From NCBI GenBank assembly GCA_025201345.1, contig JAIXMG010000023.1, positions 372,001-436,000 of the forward strand: a stretch of DNA of 64,000 nt, in the 5' to 3' direction. The translations under genes and the position numbers were made by a program. This DNA is from Thamnidium elegans. Its lineage: Eukaryota > Mucoromycota > Mucoromycetes > Mucorales > Mucoraceae. The notes below the pieces were generated by a model. It ran no database searches. It was given only the letters and a program-made list of their open reading frames with translations, and had not been told where the DNA came from. This document shows, in pieces, positions 26,282 to 36,322 of the stretch. Every line of letters starts with the position of its first letter. The first letter of the stretch is position 1.

Positions 26282-28077
26282 GCCGTGGGTCTAACTCTGC
26301 GTCATGCTGCGCCGCCGTCTCTTTAGCCTTGATATAGATGGCCGTATGAATTGAAGATAGGTAGTAAGAAAGTTTTTATATCGCTGTAAATACATTATCT
26401 TTTTTTTTTTTTTTGACTTACATAGAACACTCTTTTTGATTTATAGAAATTTAATTATAAACTTTTATGAACACCATTTATATCTACAGCTTAACGTCTA
26501 TTGGATACGGGTATAGTGTCTTCTTATTAGAAAAATCTATCTCAATCCCCGTCTCATTATCACTTTTGGACTGTCAATTACCTATGGCTCTGGAATTTGA
26601 ATACTTTCTTCAAACAAATGATTATGAATATTACTTCGTTCATAGGTATAAGTAAAGAGGAAGAGATTCTTCAAATCGATTCACAATCTAGCTCAGCAAC
26701 ATCATCTCAAGAATCAATTCCAAGCAAAAGACAGAAATGTAATTGATATATACCAGTAGTATATCTAACCTTTTGATTACTATTTAAGGACTACTTTAGA
26801 TCCTATTTGACAAGCTTAATTATTTACCAGTGTAATAATCAAGATTCCTGTTAAAGAATATGTTTGGTACGCCAGGAAAACCACCATTTTCCTTATTACA
26901 CAAATGTCGTCTATTTTCTCAGGCATAGATTATATAATCTTTTCCAAGCACAATAAATACAAGAATCTATAAGCGGATATCTTAAACAACTGTCATTGAA
27001 TTCAAACCTCACTTTTATATAAAATAACTCTCCTTTTTCAAATTAATAAAAACCCATCTTCTTTTAGACTTTTAACGAGACTCATTAACAAATATATCAG
27101 TAGTTTTCTTGTCATACTAAAAAAAAACGCCAAAAACATAAGACTCTTTTAAGCCCTTATTCTTTAACACAAAAATAAATACAAAGTCTTCGTTTATTAA
27201 TTGATCTATACAGCCAAAAACTCCAACAAAACTGTGAACCTAGTTTACGAACAAATTACATAGCTCCACTTTGCCTAAGCTGCTAAAACCAGTATTTTTC
27301 AATTCAAAATTCTGCTTAACGATTTATTGTAGGCCACGAATAACAATTATTACATTAATAGAAGCAGTTTTTTGCATACATTTCCAATCACCGAGATCCA
27401 ATACTAGTGTATAATTCATGCCACTGTAAATATCATGTTAAGAAATAAATAAATAAATAAAAACATTTAACTATCTTGTATATGCATTTAAGTAAAACAA
27501 TGTATATCTTGAGAATGTTGTTAATTCCAAAAGACCGGAGATGGTTAAGACATCTACGCGACGAGGTAGTCCAGAGAGGACGACCATTTAACAAGAATTA
27601 TAAGATTGTTCATATCCTTCAACAGCAAATAAACTATCACGATGGTACAATCATCAAAAAAGCAATAGAATTGAGCGGATTGGCTATTCACCAATATAAG
27701 CCAAGTGGGAGAGCCATGCAAACTAGAACGTACGATAGATAGTTCGTCCACATTCTTTAGATTTCTTCCAACGTAATATGAAAGAAGTACAAATTGGCTA
27801 CTTGCAAGCAGAGAAAAATATTTTTTTATCTGAAGAATGAAAGCCGTTGTAATATACAGCGTTCCCATGTATAAAATAAAAGACGTGTTTCTACGCTAAT
27901 CCAAGCGTGTTTTACCCATGTGTAACATATGTGTTTTAAGTAAAGGTTTGAGGGAGAAAAAGCAAACTGGTTTATAAGAGCTAAGCCAATCATTATGTCA
28001 TAAATCGAGGTTTAAAAAAACGGAAAAACATTTATTTTTCAACTGCTCATTTTACTTTTTCTTTTTCAAAAAAATAA
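26282..28077. other. Intergenic region, no convincing gene
   Basis: Open stretches at 26467-26655 and 27476-27742 (the latter with RPFNKNYKIVHILQQQINYH) are short, have no recognised family and no clear splice partners. The rest is AT-rich. The last 150 bp is the promoter of the scramblase gene. Confidence 0.35.
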
Positions 28078-29418
28078 ATGTATAGACTAGTAACAAGAAC
28101 AATTTTAAAACGACAACAACCTTATAGACTTATTTCTCAATCGTATTCTTCATTACGTCGAGTAAGGCCTGCCGGTAATACAACACACTATCTTTCAATC
28201 CACTAAGCATACTTACCTCTTTTCTTTATAGGTCCGCGCAGTAGAGTTCTTAGTCATGTCGAACCCATTCGTAAACCTCGTACAATCCTTTCCGAAACCA
28301 CACCTAAAGCATTTGCCGCTCAAGACGCATCACACGACACAACACAAGATGCATTGACCCATGAAGCCGTTGTCAACACACCTGTGCAAGTCCCTATAGA
28401 CGATCAGCACAGCGTGATCAAACACGATTCACAAGGCTCCGCCTTACTCACGCAACCTGCCATTGTCGTCGGCCGAGAGCTCGAAATGATGAACGTCTTT
28501 CTCGGCTACGAGCAAGCCAACAAGTACAAAATCATGGACGCCTCCGGCAACAACATTGGCTACATTGCCGAAGAAGAAGGGCTTGGAAAATCCATTTCTC
28601 GACAGCTCTTACGTACCCATCGAAAAATGAACGCCACCATTTTAAACACAGAAGGCGACGTGATGTTCAAGATCGTCCGTCCTTACTCACTGATCAACAG
28701 CCGCATCTTTATCTACACCGCCGACGACCAACTCGTAGGCGAAGTACAGCAACGTTGGAACTTACTTCGAAGAAAGTACGATTTGTTTGTAGGCACCTCG
28801 CAATTTGCTTCTATCGATACACCCTTTTTAGGTTGGGACTTTAATTTGACAGATGAGAATGGCGGCGCCTTGGGTAACGTCAGCAGAAACTTTGTTGGCT
28901 TTGCGAGAGAGATCTTTACAGACACTGGCGAGTACGTCTTAAGAATGGACGCCGTCGAAGGAAACGCAAGAGGAATGACTTTAGACGAAAGAGCTGTCAC
29001 TTTAGCTTGTGCTATTTCAATTGATTTTGATTACTTTTCAAGACATTCGTCACATGGTGGTGGTGGCTTCATGCCTTTCCCCATGTTCGGTATGGGTGGA
29101 GGTGGACACGCTGATAATGAAAATCCTGGATCTGAGGTGGGTGATGTTGCTGGTGGTGCTGCTGGTGGTGCTGCGACTGGTGCTGCTACTGGCACTGCTG
29201 CTGGTGCCATGGGCGGAGGCGGAGACTATGGACAAAGCGGAGGAGACTACGGACAAGGTAGTTTCGGTAGTACTTCACCACCACCACCACCTCCACCTGC
29301 AGAAAACACAAATGAATGGGGAGACCCATGGTTAAGTGACGAACAAGCCGGTGTGAGTAACCCAGACGATGGTGGTGGTTTTGCCGATGTCTTGAGCGAC
29401 TTTTTCGGTGATAATTAA
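28078..29418 (+). CDS. Mitochondrial phospholipid scramblase-like protein (AIM25 type)
   Basis: Two exons (28078-28174, 28232-29418) join in frame to 427 residues. The N-terminus (MYRLVTRTILKRQQPYRLIS) is Arg-rich without acids, like a mitochondrial targeting peptide. The scramblase domain runs from about residue 125 to 330: QPAIVVGRELEMMNVFLGYE, YKIMDASGNNIGYIAEE, RQLLRTHRKMNATILN, FKIVRPYSLINSRIFIYT, TPFLGWDFNLTDENGGALG and a final hydrophobic ALACAISIDFDYF-type strand (TLACAISIDFDYFSRHS). The C-terminal 90 residues are Gly/Ala-rich with seven prolines in a row. Family members move phospholipids between leaflets, though for AIM25-type proteins this is inferred. Codons in the middle exon part are unusually C-ending. 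Confidence 0.9.
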
Positions 29419-29480
29419 ATAAATATATATTTTTTTGTGCTCACACGCTTTTTTTTTTTTTTTGTCTTTTAATCTTTAAC

Positions 29481-30988
29481 ATGTTGCAAAGTCGGGTTGT
29501 ATTTAGAACCTTGTTTAAGAGAAGTTTTTCTAGTTTAAATACTAGTAAGAACTTTATTATTACTCCTGAAATTCAATCGGCCATTCGTAATAAAGGACCT
29601 GTAGTTGCTTTAGAATCCACCATTATTAGCCATGGTAACTTTTTCTCACGTAACTATGCATATATCTAATATTTTTCAAAGGTATGCCGTATCCACAAAA
29701 TGTAGAAACCGCGAAAGCAGTGGAAGCTATTATCCGTCAACAAGGTGCTATTCCTGCCACAATTGCTATCTTGGACGGCAAAGTACATATTGGTACACGA
29801 GTTTTTTTTTTTTTTTTCATTATGTATCTCTCTTTATTGACGACTCCCTTCTATTTAGGCTTAACTGATGAAAGTTTAGAACAACTCGGTAAAGTAGGAC
29901 CTAAAGCACAAAAGACTTCTAGACGTGATTTATCCGTTGTTCTTTCTCAGGTAAATCTATAAAAATAATAATAAAATAAAAAAACTGTTTTAACTGTTTT
30001 TACGGATTCGTTTTTTTTTTTTTATTGTAGAAAAGGGTAGGTGCTACTACAGTAGCAAGTACAATGATTTTAGCAAGAAGTGCAGGAATTCCAGTCTTCG
30101 TTACTGGTGGTATTGGAGGTGTTCATAGAGGAGCCGAGCAATGTAAAATAGATAACAAAAAAAAAAGAAAAACACGGTAAACTCATCTTCCCCCTTTTTT
30201 TTTAAAAAAAAAAAAAAAAAGCCTTCGATATTAGTGCAGATTTAACTGAATTGGGAAGAACACCTATTGCAGTTATCTGTGCTGGAGTTAAAAGTATTCT
30301 CGATATCCCCAAGACGCTCGAAGTCCTTGAAACGCAAGGTGTTACAGTTACAACTGTAGGACACGATAATAAATTTCCCGCTTTTTACACTCCAGATAGT
30401 GGACATAAAGTAAGTATAACCACTGCATAAAAAAAAAAATCCTTTTACAAATAACCATGTCATGTATAGAGTCCCTTTTTTGTAAACAGTACATTAGATG
30501 CGGCTAAACTTATTTGTAAGTTTTGCATATAAAAAAAGAATACACACAAATTAATGCATTTTTTTTTTTGCAGTGGCCAATCATGAATTAGAATTACAAA
30601 GCGGTATGGTTTTTGCATGTCCTATTCCTAATGAATCCGCTGCAGATGCTAAATTGATTCAAAATGCAATTGATACTGCAATTGCCGAAGCAAGGTAAAA
30701 AAAAACAAGTCAACGGCCTGTTATAATATAGATATAAACGGGTTATATATATATATTAGATCAAATAATGTTTGTGGAAAAGATGAAACTCCATTCTTAT
30801 TGAAACGTATTTCAGAATTAACCAAGGGTGAATCCCTTACTGCGAGTAAAGTTTGAAATGCATATATTTATTTATTAGAAGCAGTAAAAAAAAAAACTGA
30901 TCATTACAATTTAGATATTGCGCTTGTCAAAAATAATGCAAAAATAGGTGGCCAAATTGCAGTTCAATTAGCTAAACTCAAACAATAA
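29481..30988 (+). CDS. Pseudouridine-5'-phosphate glycosidase (PsuG/IndA family)
   Basis: Nine exons join in frame (29481-29634, 29682-29792, 29859-29950, 30031-30142, 30222-30409, 30470-30515, 30574-30694, 30760-30845, 30915-30988) for 327 residues. The start [20 protein letters not shown] looks like a mitochondrial presequence. Family blocks are [20 protein letters not shown] (with the catalytic Glu), [58 protein letters not shown] and the end [19 protein letters not shown] (catalytic Asn region). The enzyme splits pseudouridine-5'-phosphate into uracil and ribose-5-phosphate. Here no PfkB kinase domain is fused. It ends 16 bp from the SNX4 stop, tail to tail. Confidence 0.92.
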
Positions 30989-31004
30989 GTATTATATAAT
31001 ACAT

Positions 31005-32691
31005 TTATAAAAAATTAGGATCAATATCTTGACCTCCTTCCAATGCTTGAACTACATTTCTCCAAACTTGAACGCTCTATATAAATTTATATGTTAATAT
31101 ATAATACAAACAAAACAAAACAAAATACTTGCATCTTTATAGAAATTAACTTTAGCATCAGTATACGTCTTTAGTACATCATACATTTCTGTTGACTTGT
31201 TGTTATTAAAAAACGTATCTTCTTTTCGAATCTGATCAGAGAACCCAGTTGAAATATGAAGTGATTGATCAATAGCCTCTTGAATTTCCTTTACTCTTTC
31301 ATCCATCTTGTTCAACCTTTCTCTTTTAATTTTATCAGCATCTGCCCCTCTTACTTCATTTAATTTGTCTGTGATATAACTAGCCACACCACTATTTTCA
31401 CCAAACTTAATTTTATCTTCCGTAATCGAAACTAAATAATCGGACAATTCTTCAAAATCCAATTGCTTCTGATCACGTAACTTTAACACATCTTTGACTG
31501 TGTGGTAATACGCCATATAATCTTGAATTTCAATTTGCCATTTCTCATCTTCCAATCTCAATTGATTCATATGCTTCGTATACTCGTTCAACCCTGCAAT
31601 TAAAGGTATCAAAAAAGATTGAAACGCAGGTTCCATATCTGATAATCCACTTAGGCTAGCCGTAAACTCTTGATAGTCTTTGCATAGATCTTCGTACCGT
31701 TTATTTGTTCTTAATAAAGTCTTTTGCAGCATGTCTAGATTTTGTTCCATTAAATCACTGTGTTCTTTCATTTCTATAAATCGTGCATCTGGTTTACGGA
31801 TTTTCGAAAACGCGTTTAATAATGAGTCTCCAATTGTATCCATCATTGTTTCTTGTCCTTCACGTAAAGCTCTTGATGAAGCATCATTCTACAAGAAAAA
31901 TATAAGTAAACAAAATACTATAAATAAGTACAAAATAGCATACAAATTCAGAAGATTCGAGAAACATAATAAAGAACTCGGCTTTTCCTAGAATAGGATG
32001 TCTTGCAATACGTTGAATAAATCGTTCCAGACTAATTCTTCTTTTCTCTGTAAAATCAGCACTAAATCTATCTCCTTTTACATATTCTATCGTAACACCA
32101 AAAAAAAAAAGTTAGAAAAAACGAAACCATGACGATATCTGTATTACCTAGACGATGTTTATCTGGTAATGGAGGAACAAAACATGCAGGAAAATGTATA
32201 TACAATACATTATGAAGCCATACAAAATCTTGAAACCTTCTACGTACTTTCTTATTCTACAACAACAACAAAAAAGATATCAGTAAACATCCAAAAGAAT
32301 CGATATAATTTTAATTTTTTTTTACTTGTGATTCAACTAAATAAGATATAAAAGTACTTTGCTGCTCAGTTTCTTTTCTTGGCTCCTTTACTTTAACAAT
32401 TATTTGAGGTATATTAACACTACTGCTACTACTGCTGTTACTATCGTTACTAAAATTTGATTTTTTATCCGAAATATCGATATCAATATGTGAAGATTCC
32501 GTAAAACACTAGATTGAGTTAGGTATATATTTTTCAGCTTTTGCCAAGTATTTTGAATAATACTGTACGTTTTGCGATGATAAAATAGCAGGTTCATTGC
32601 TCATTTCATTTAAAGGATCGAGTAAACCATTATCTGAACTTTGTAAAATATCCCATTGTACGTTAAATTGTGAATCTGTTAATTGTGCCAT
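31005..32691 (-). CDS. SNX4: Sorting nexin 4 (PX-BAR, ATG24)
   Basis: Six exons join in frame (32691-32569, 32508-32326, 32256-32148, 32086-31944, 31888-31133, 31076-31005) giving 461 residues. The PX domain shows VRRRFQDFVWLHNVLYIHFP, VPPLPDKHRLEYVKGDRFS and RRISLERFIQRIARHPIL, including the Arg and Pro-rich turn that contact PI(3)P. A BAR-type helical region follows (ARFIEMKEHSDLMEQNLDML; IEIQDYMAYYHTVKDVLKL). SNX4 sorts SNAREs from endosomes and supports selective autophagy. An in-frame TAG at 32510-32512 is removed by the first intron, which has a CTAAC branch site before TAG. The last intron starts with GCAAGT, a GC-AG intron, and using it restores KDSVQVWRN. Confidence 0.9.
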
Positions 32692-32996
32692 TATAAAATA
32701 AGGTAATAAATATGTAGGAGAAAAAAAAAAAAAAAAAAAAAAAAGGGAAAAAAGAAAAATGAGCGGCCGCCTATTTTAAACAATAAAAAAAAAACATGTG
32801 TGTGAACAAACAAACAAAAAAAAAAACGTTTCTTTTCGTCAACATATATAAACGTATGTATGCAAAGCTTTTTTTTTTTTTTTTTTTTTTTTGTATGCAC
32901 AAACAACTCCTTTAGGGATTTATAAAAGTATATAATGTTTAATAAGTAATAGTATAGAATTTAAAAAAAATAAAATAATAAAAAAAGAAGATCTTT
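32692..32996. other. Spacer between SNX4 and a wall-protein gene
   Basis: Holds a poly-A of about 25 near 32720-32743 and a poly-T of about 23 near 32870-32892. No gene is seen. Confidence 0.5.
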
Positions 32997-33663
32997 TTAC
33001 AACAAAAAGGCAATACCAGCAACACCAACAAGAGCAATTAAAGTTCTAGTAGTAGATGGAGTATTTATAGATGACCCACCTTGAGCAAAGATGGATCCAG
33101 GTGACTGAGAATGTCCAGGAGCTCCTGTACTCTGAGTCTTTAAACCAGTAGAAGTAGGAACTGCAGCAGGACGGATTTCAATTGGAATAGGTAATTTGGT
33201 ATTAGTAGATTTATCCAAGAAAACTACTTGATAATTTCCTGGCTTTACTGTACTGGGAATATTAAAATTAATCGAGTGTTCAAAATAAGTCAAGTTTCCT
33301 TCACGTTTCACAAATGCGTCCGTTTTAGAGACATCTGCTGTAACTGCAATTGGAATCGATGTTAAATTTGTTCCTCCTAATGCAGTGGCTTCCAAGTTAA
33401 TTTGAAGAGCAAGAGCTAACAAGTAAAAAAAAAAAAAGTAAGTATAAAACTTCCCCCACGCACACACATACATATTATTATTTACCAGAACTATCAACAT
33501 CTGAGAAAAGACGATAGGTACAAGGCAAAATTTGATTCACTACATAAGGACCGTTACTAACAGGACTTGTAACATTATAATTTCTAGTTGGAGCAGTTGT
33601 TTGAGCTATAACATTAAATGAAGCTGCAATCACAATAGAAGAAATGATACTAGTAAATTTCAT
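32997..33663 (-). CDS. Secreted GPI-anchored protein, Kre9/Knh1-like
   Basis: Two exons (33663-33486, 33415-32997) join in frame to 198 residues. The start MKFTSIISSIVIAASFNVIA is a clear signal peptide. The mature part has NYNVTSPVSNGPYVVNQILP, a central beta-rich stretch (FNIPSTVKPGNYQVVFLDKS), a Ser/Thr/Pro-rich region and a hydrophobic C-terminus (LIALVGVAGIAFLL) typical of GPI attachment. The layout matches the Ser-Thr-rich GPI-anchored family related to yeast KRE9/KNH1, which act in cell-wall beta-1,6-glucan. Several N-x-S/T sites are present. The exact role is unknown. The next gene upstream on the same strand is also GPI-anchored. Confidence 0.8.
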
Positions 33664-34097
33664 TATTTAAATATATAATAATATATATCTTTTTTTTTTG
33701 TTTTTTTTTATGTAAATATATAATTTTTGTAAAAAAAAAAAAAGAAAAGAAAAAGAGAGAAAAGAATGAAAACGTAAACTTTCGTTTTTAAAAAGGTTAT
33801 TTAATTCATACAAGAAGTAAGGGGGGGAACCTTTGAAAGAAAGAAAGAAAGAAAGAAAGAAAAACAAGGGGATTATATACAACAACTCCTGCCGAATTTA
33901 TATTTTGTTCCTAAGTTACTGCTACATCAGTCAATATGAAAACTTGATTCTTTTTTTTTTTTTTTTTTGTATTCTCAAAATCATCAAATTTTAAAATAAA
34001 ACTGGGGAGGTATATATATGTATTTTTAAAAAAAAAAAAAATTTATTGCGATTATTACTACTATTATATGATTTAATAAAAAAAAAGAGAGATAGAC
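33664..34097. other. Spacer between two GPI-protein genes
   Basis: Contains a (GAAA)n run of about seven units at 33835-33861 (read as AAGA), poly-A/poly-T tracts and the promoter of the Kre9-like gene. No gene is seen. Confidence 0.5.
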
Positions 34098-34791
34098 TTA
34101 GACAAGGGTGAAAAGGAAGGCGCAGATACCAATAGTGGTAATAGCAATAGAGACTTCAAGATGACTGGATCCACTAATGACACTAGGCCCAGCATAAGGT
34201 CTAGCTGCAGATACGGATGGTAATGGTGCTGCAGAGGCAACAGAGGATGCAAGACGAGTAGCAGCAGGAACATTTCCGGATGCCGCACTAATGGTAGGAA
34301 CTGCACTTGCAACTATAAATACATATCTATTAGTATATTAATATAATTAAATAAAAAAAGTAATTACCACTAGCACCCCAAGAAGAAGCAGCTCCGGCAA
34401 TACCAGATGTCAAAGAGACTGCCTCAGATGCAGCAGAGGATAAAGCAGAAGCTGCATCTGTAGCAATAGCAGATCCTGAAGTTACAGGAACACTGCCAGA
34501 AGGAACACCGCTAGTAGCTTCCCAAGTAGTAGAAGAAGCCATGGCAATGCCATTTTGAGCCATACCACTCAACACTCTCTTGTGTCCTTCTCCTCCTCCT
34601 TCATTTTCATCCTTTTCATTTTCATCCTTTTCATTTTCATCCTTTTCGTTTTCATTTTCTAATTATAAAAGATAAGTATAAAGCTTTATTTACATGCATT
34701 TTTTTTTTTTTTTACCGTTAACTTCACAAGTAGCATCACGAGCTAAAACGGCTAAAATAGCGAGCAATAAGAGAATAGATTGAGACTTCAT
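34098..34791 (-). CDS. Ser/Ala-rich GPI-anchored surface protein
   Basis: Three exons (34791-34716, 34658-34368, 34312-34098) join in frame to 193 residues. MKSQSILLLLAILAVLARDA is a signal peptide. Then comes a short charged repeat of Glu-Asn-Glu-Lys-Asp units coded by 15-bp repeats near 34606-34657, then GGGEGHKRVLSG. The rest is Ser/Ala/Thr-rich (ATDAASALSSAASEAVSL), and the end SIAITTIGICAFLFTLV is hydrophobic with no tail, as for GPI attachment. No catalytic domain is seen; it is likely a wall or membrane surface protein. It is adjacent to, and in the same orientation as, another GPI-anchored gene. Confidence 0.7.
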
Positions 34792-36322
34792 TTTATTCTA
34801 TTTCCTTTTTAATTTTCCAAAAGTAAAGAAGTAAAAAAAGAAGGGTTGAAGGTCAAAAAAAAATACAACCTTTTTATAACAAAATTATGCTTTGTACCTT
34901 AAATTGACTATATCCTTGTTAATGTTATCTTTTTCTTGGTTTTTTTTAGTTTTTATTCTTTTTTAATTCTTATACATGTACTTTAATTAATCATTATCAT
35001 TTTACAACAACGATAACAACAACAACAACAGAAACCCTATTGTTCTCTTTTCACTTTATCATATAGAGTTCAAAACGTCTATTGTCTAGGCCCCGGAATT
35101 ACACCTCGATGCTGATTATCTTGCCCCTTTATTTTAAGGAAGGCGATCTCCTTCACTTTTACTCATACAGCCTCCTTCTTGCATTGGTTTGCAAATCATC
35201 ACTAACAAAAAAAAAAGGGGAGGGAGAGAAACTAGTAGTTGTTACACTAGATTAAATTTACTGGGTTTAACCCACTACTGCGTTGTGTACAGAGAATACA
35301 TCAAGTTATCTTAGGAGTTGAATGATTTAAAACTAGAAAAAAAAATCTTTATATTTAGCTCGCATGTATGTAGGAGCCACTCTTTTTAAATCTTAAACAT
35401 GTCAAAGAAGAGAGATAAATATAAATATCTCACATTAAAGTACTTGAATACATGAAACCACTACTGTTGTTTAGTATATACATTGAATTACTTTAGTAAA
35501 TAGTACAAAAAAAAAATCAAATTAAGGGATAAATACTTCTTTTTTACAATAGAAACAAAATGTATATTAAACAATATGTCAATTTCGTATATATTTAAAC
35601 CGGTCCGATTAGAGAAAGATGCTCGAAAATAGACGAGGTCTAGATCTACACATGCTATATTTACCCAACGTTTTGATATGATTTTGTATCATGTTATCTT
35701 TTCTTTTTTCTTTTTTTTGATACTAATACTACTATATTGTTCTAATTATTGAAACGAGTATAAACACTCTCCCCCCTTTTTTCTCCCGTTTATATATATA
35801 CTATATTACAAATGTGACGTTTAGAATAATAAACAAGAAATAGTATACGATATATATGCTAGGAAAGTCTCTATAATGTTGCGGTTATATTCAAAATTTA
35901 AAAATAAAATAAAAGATATTATCATATATACATCCTCAAGTTTTAAATTTTTTTACAAACTACACACACACATCTGATATATCATTTTTGGTACAATGCG
36001 TATATCATTAACAGAATTAAATTAAGGGTTAAAACCTTCATTTTTCAATAAATAATCTATGTGTTCATATACACGTATGAATTATTTAATAGGTACCCTA
36101 TAATTTCTTAAGAGAGAATTGATACTCGTGTATTTTATATTGACAATAATAGCTGCTTGGAATAATATATATAAAGTACATTATTTCTAGTACCAACATC
36201 ATAATTCTTAAACACACACACACACACAATACTTGAATACGTCAACCATTTGATTATTTATATTGAAAACCTCCATCATGTTACTCGAGAAAACCAACTA
36301 AATTTTATCCAGCAAATAATAT
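34792..36322. other. Intergenic region, no gene seen
   Basis: About 1.5 kb of AT-rich sequence with short T/A tracts and a (CA)n run at 36213-36228. I see no coding stretch, RNA gene or terminal repeat for the transposase-derived gene that follows. Confidence 0.45.

Noticed and set aside
28713..29256. Minus-strand open frames inside the scramblase gene
   Set aside because: Antisense shadows of a well-supported gene with high third-position GC.
32510..32512. In-frame TAG in the SNX4 gene suggesting a pseudogene
   Set aside because: A 60-bp intron (donor GTACAG, branch-like CTAAC, acceptor at this TAG) removes it and keeps frame; the rest of the gene is intact.
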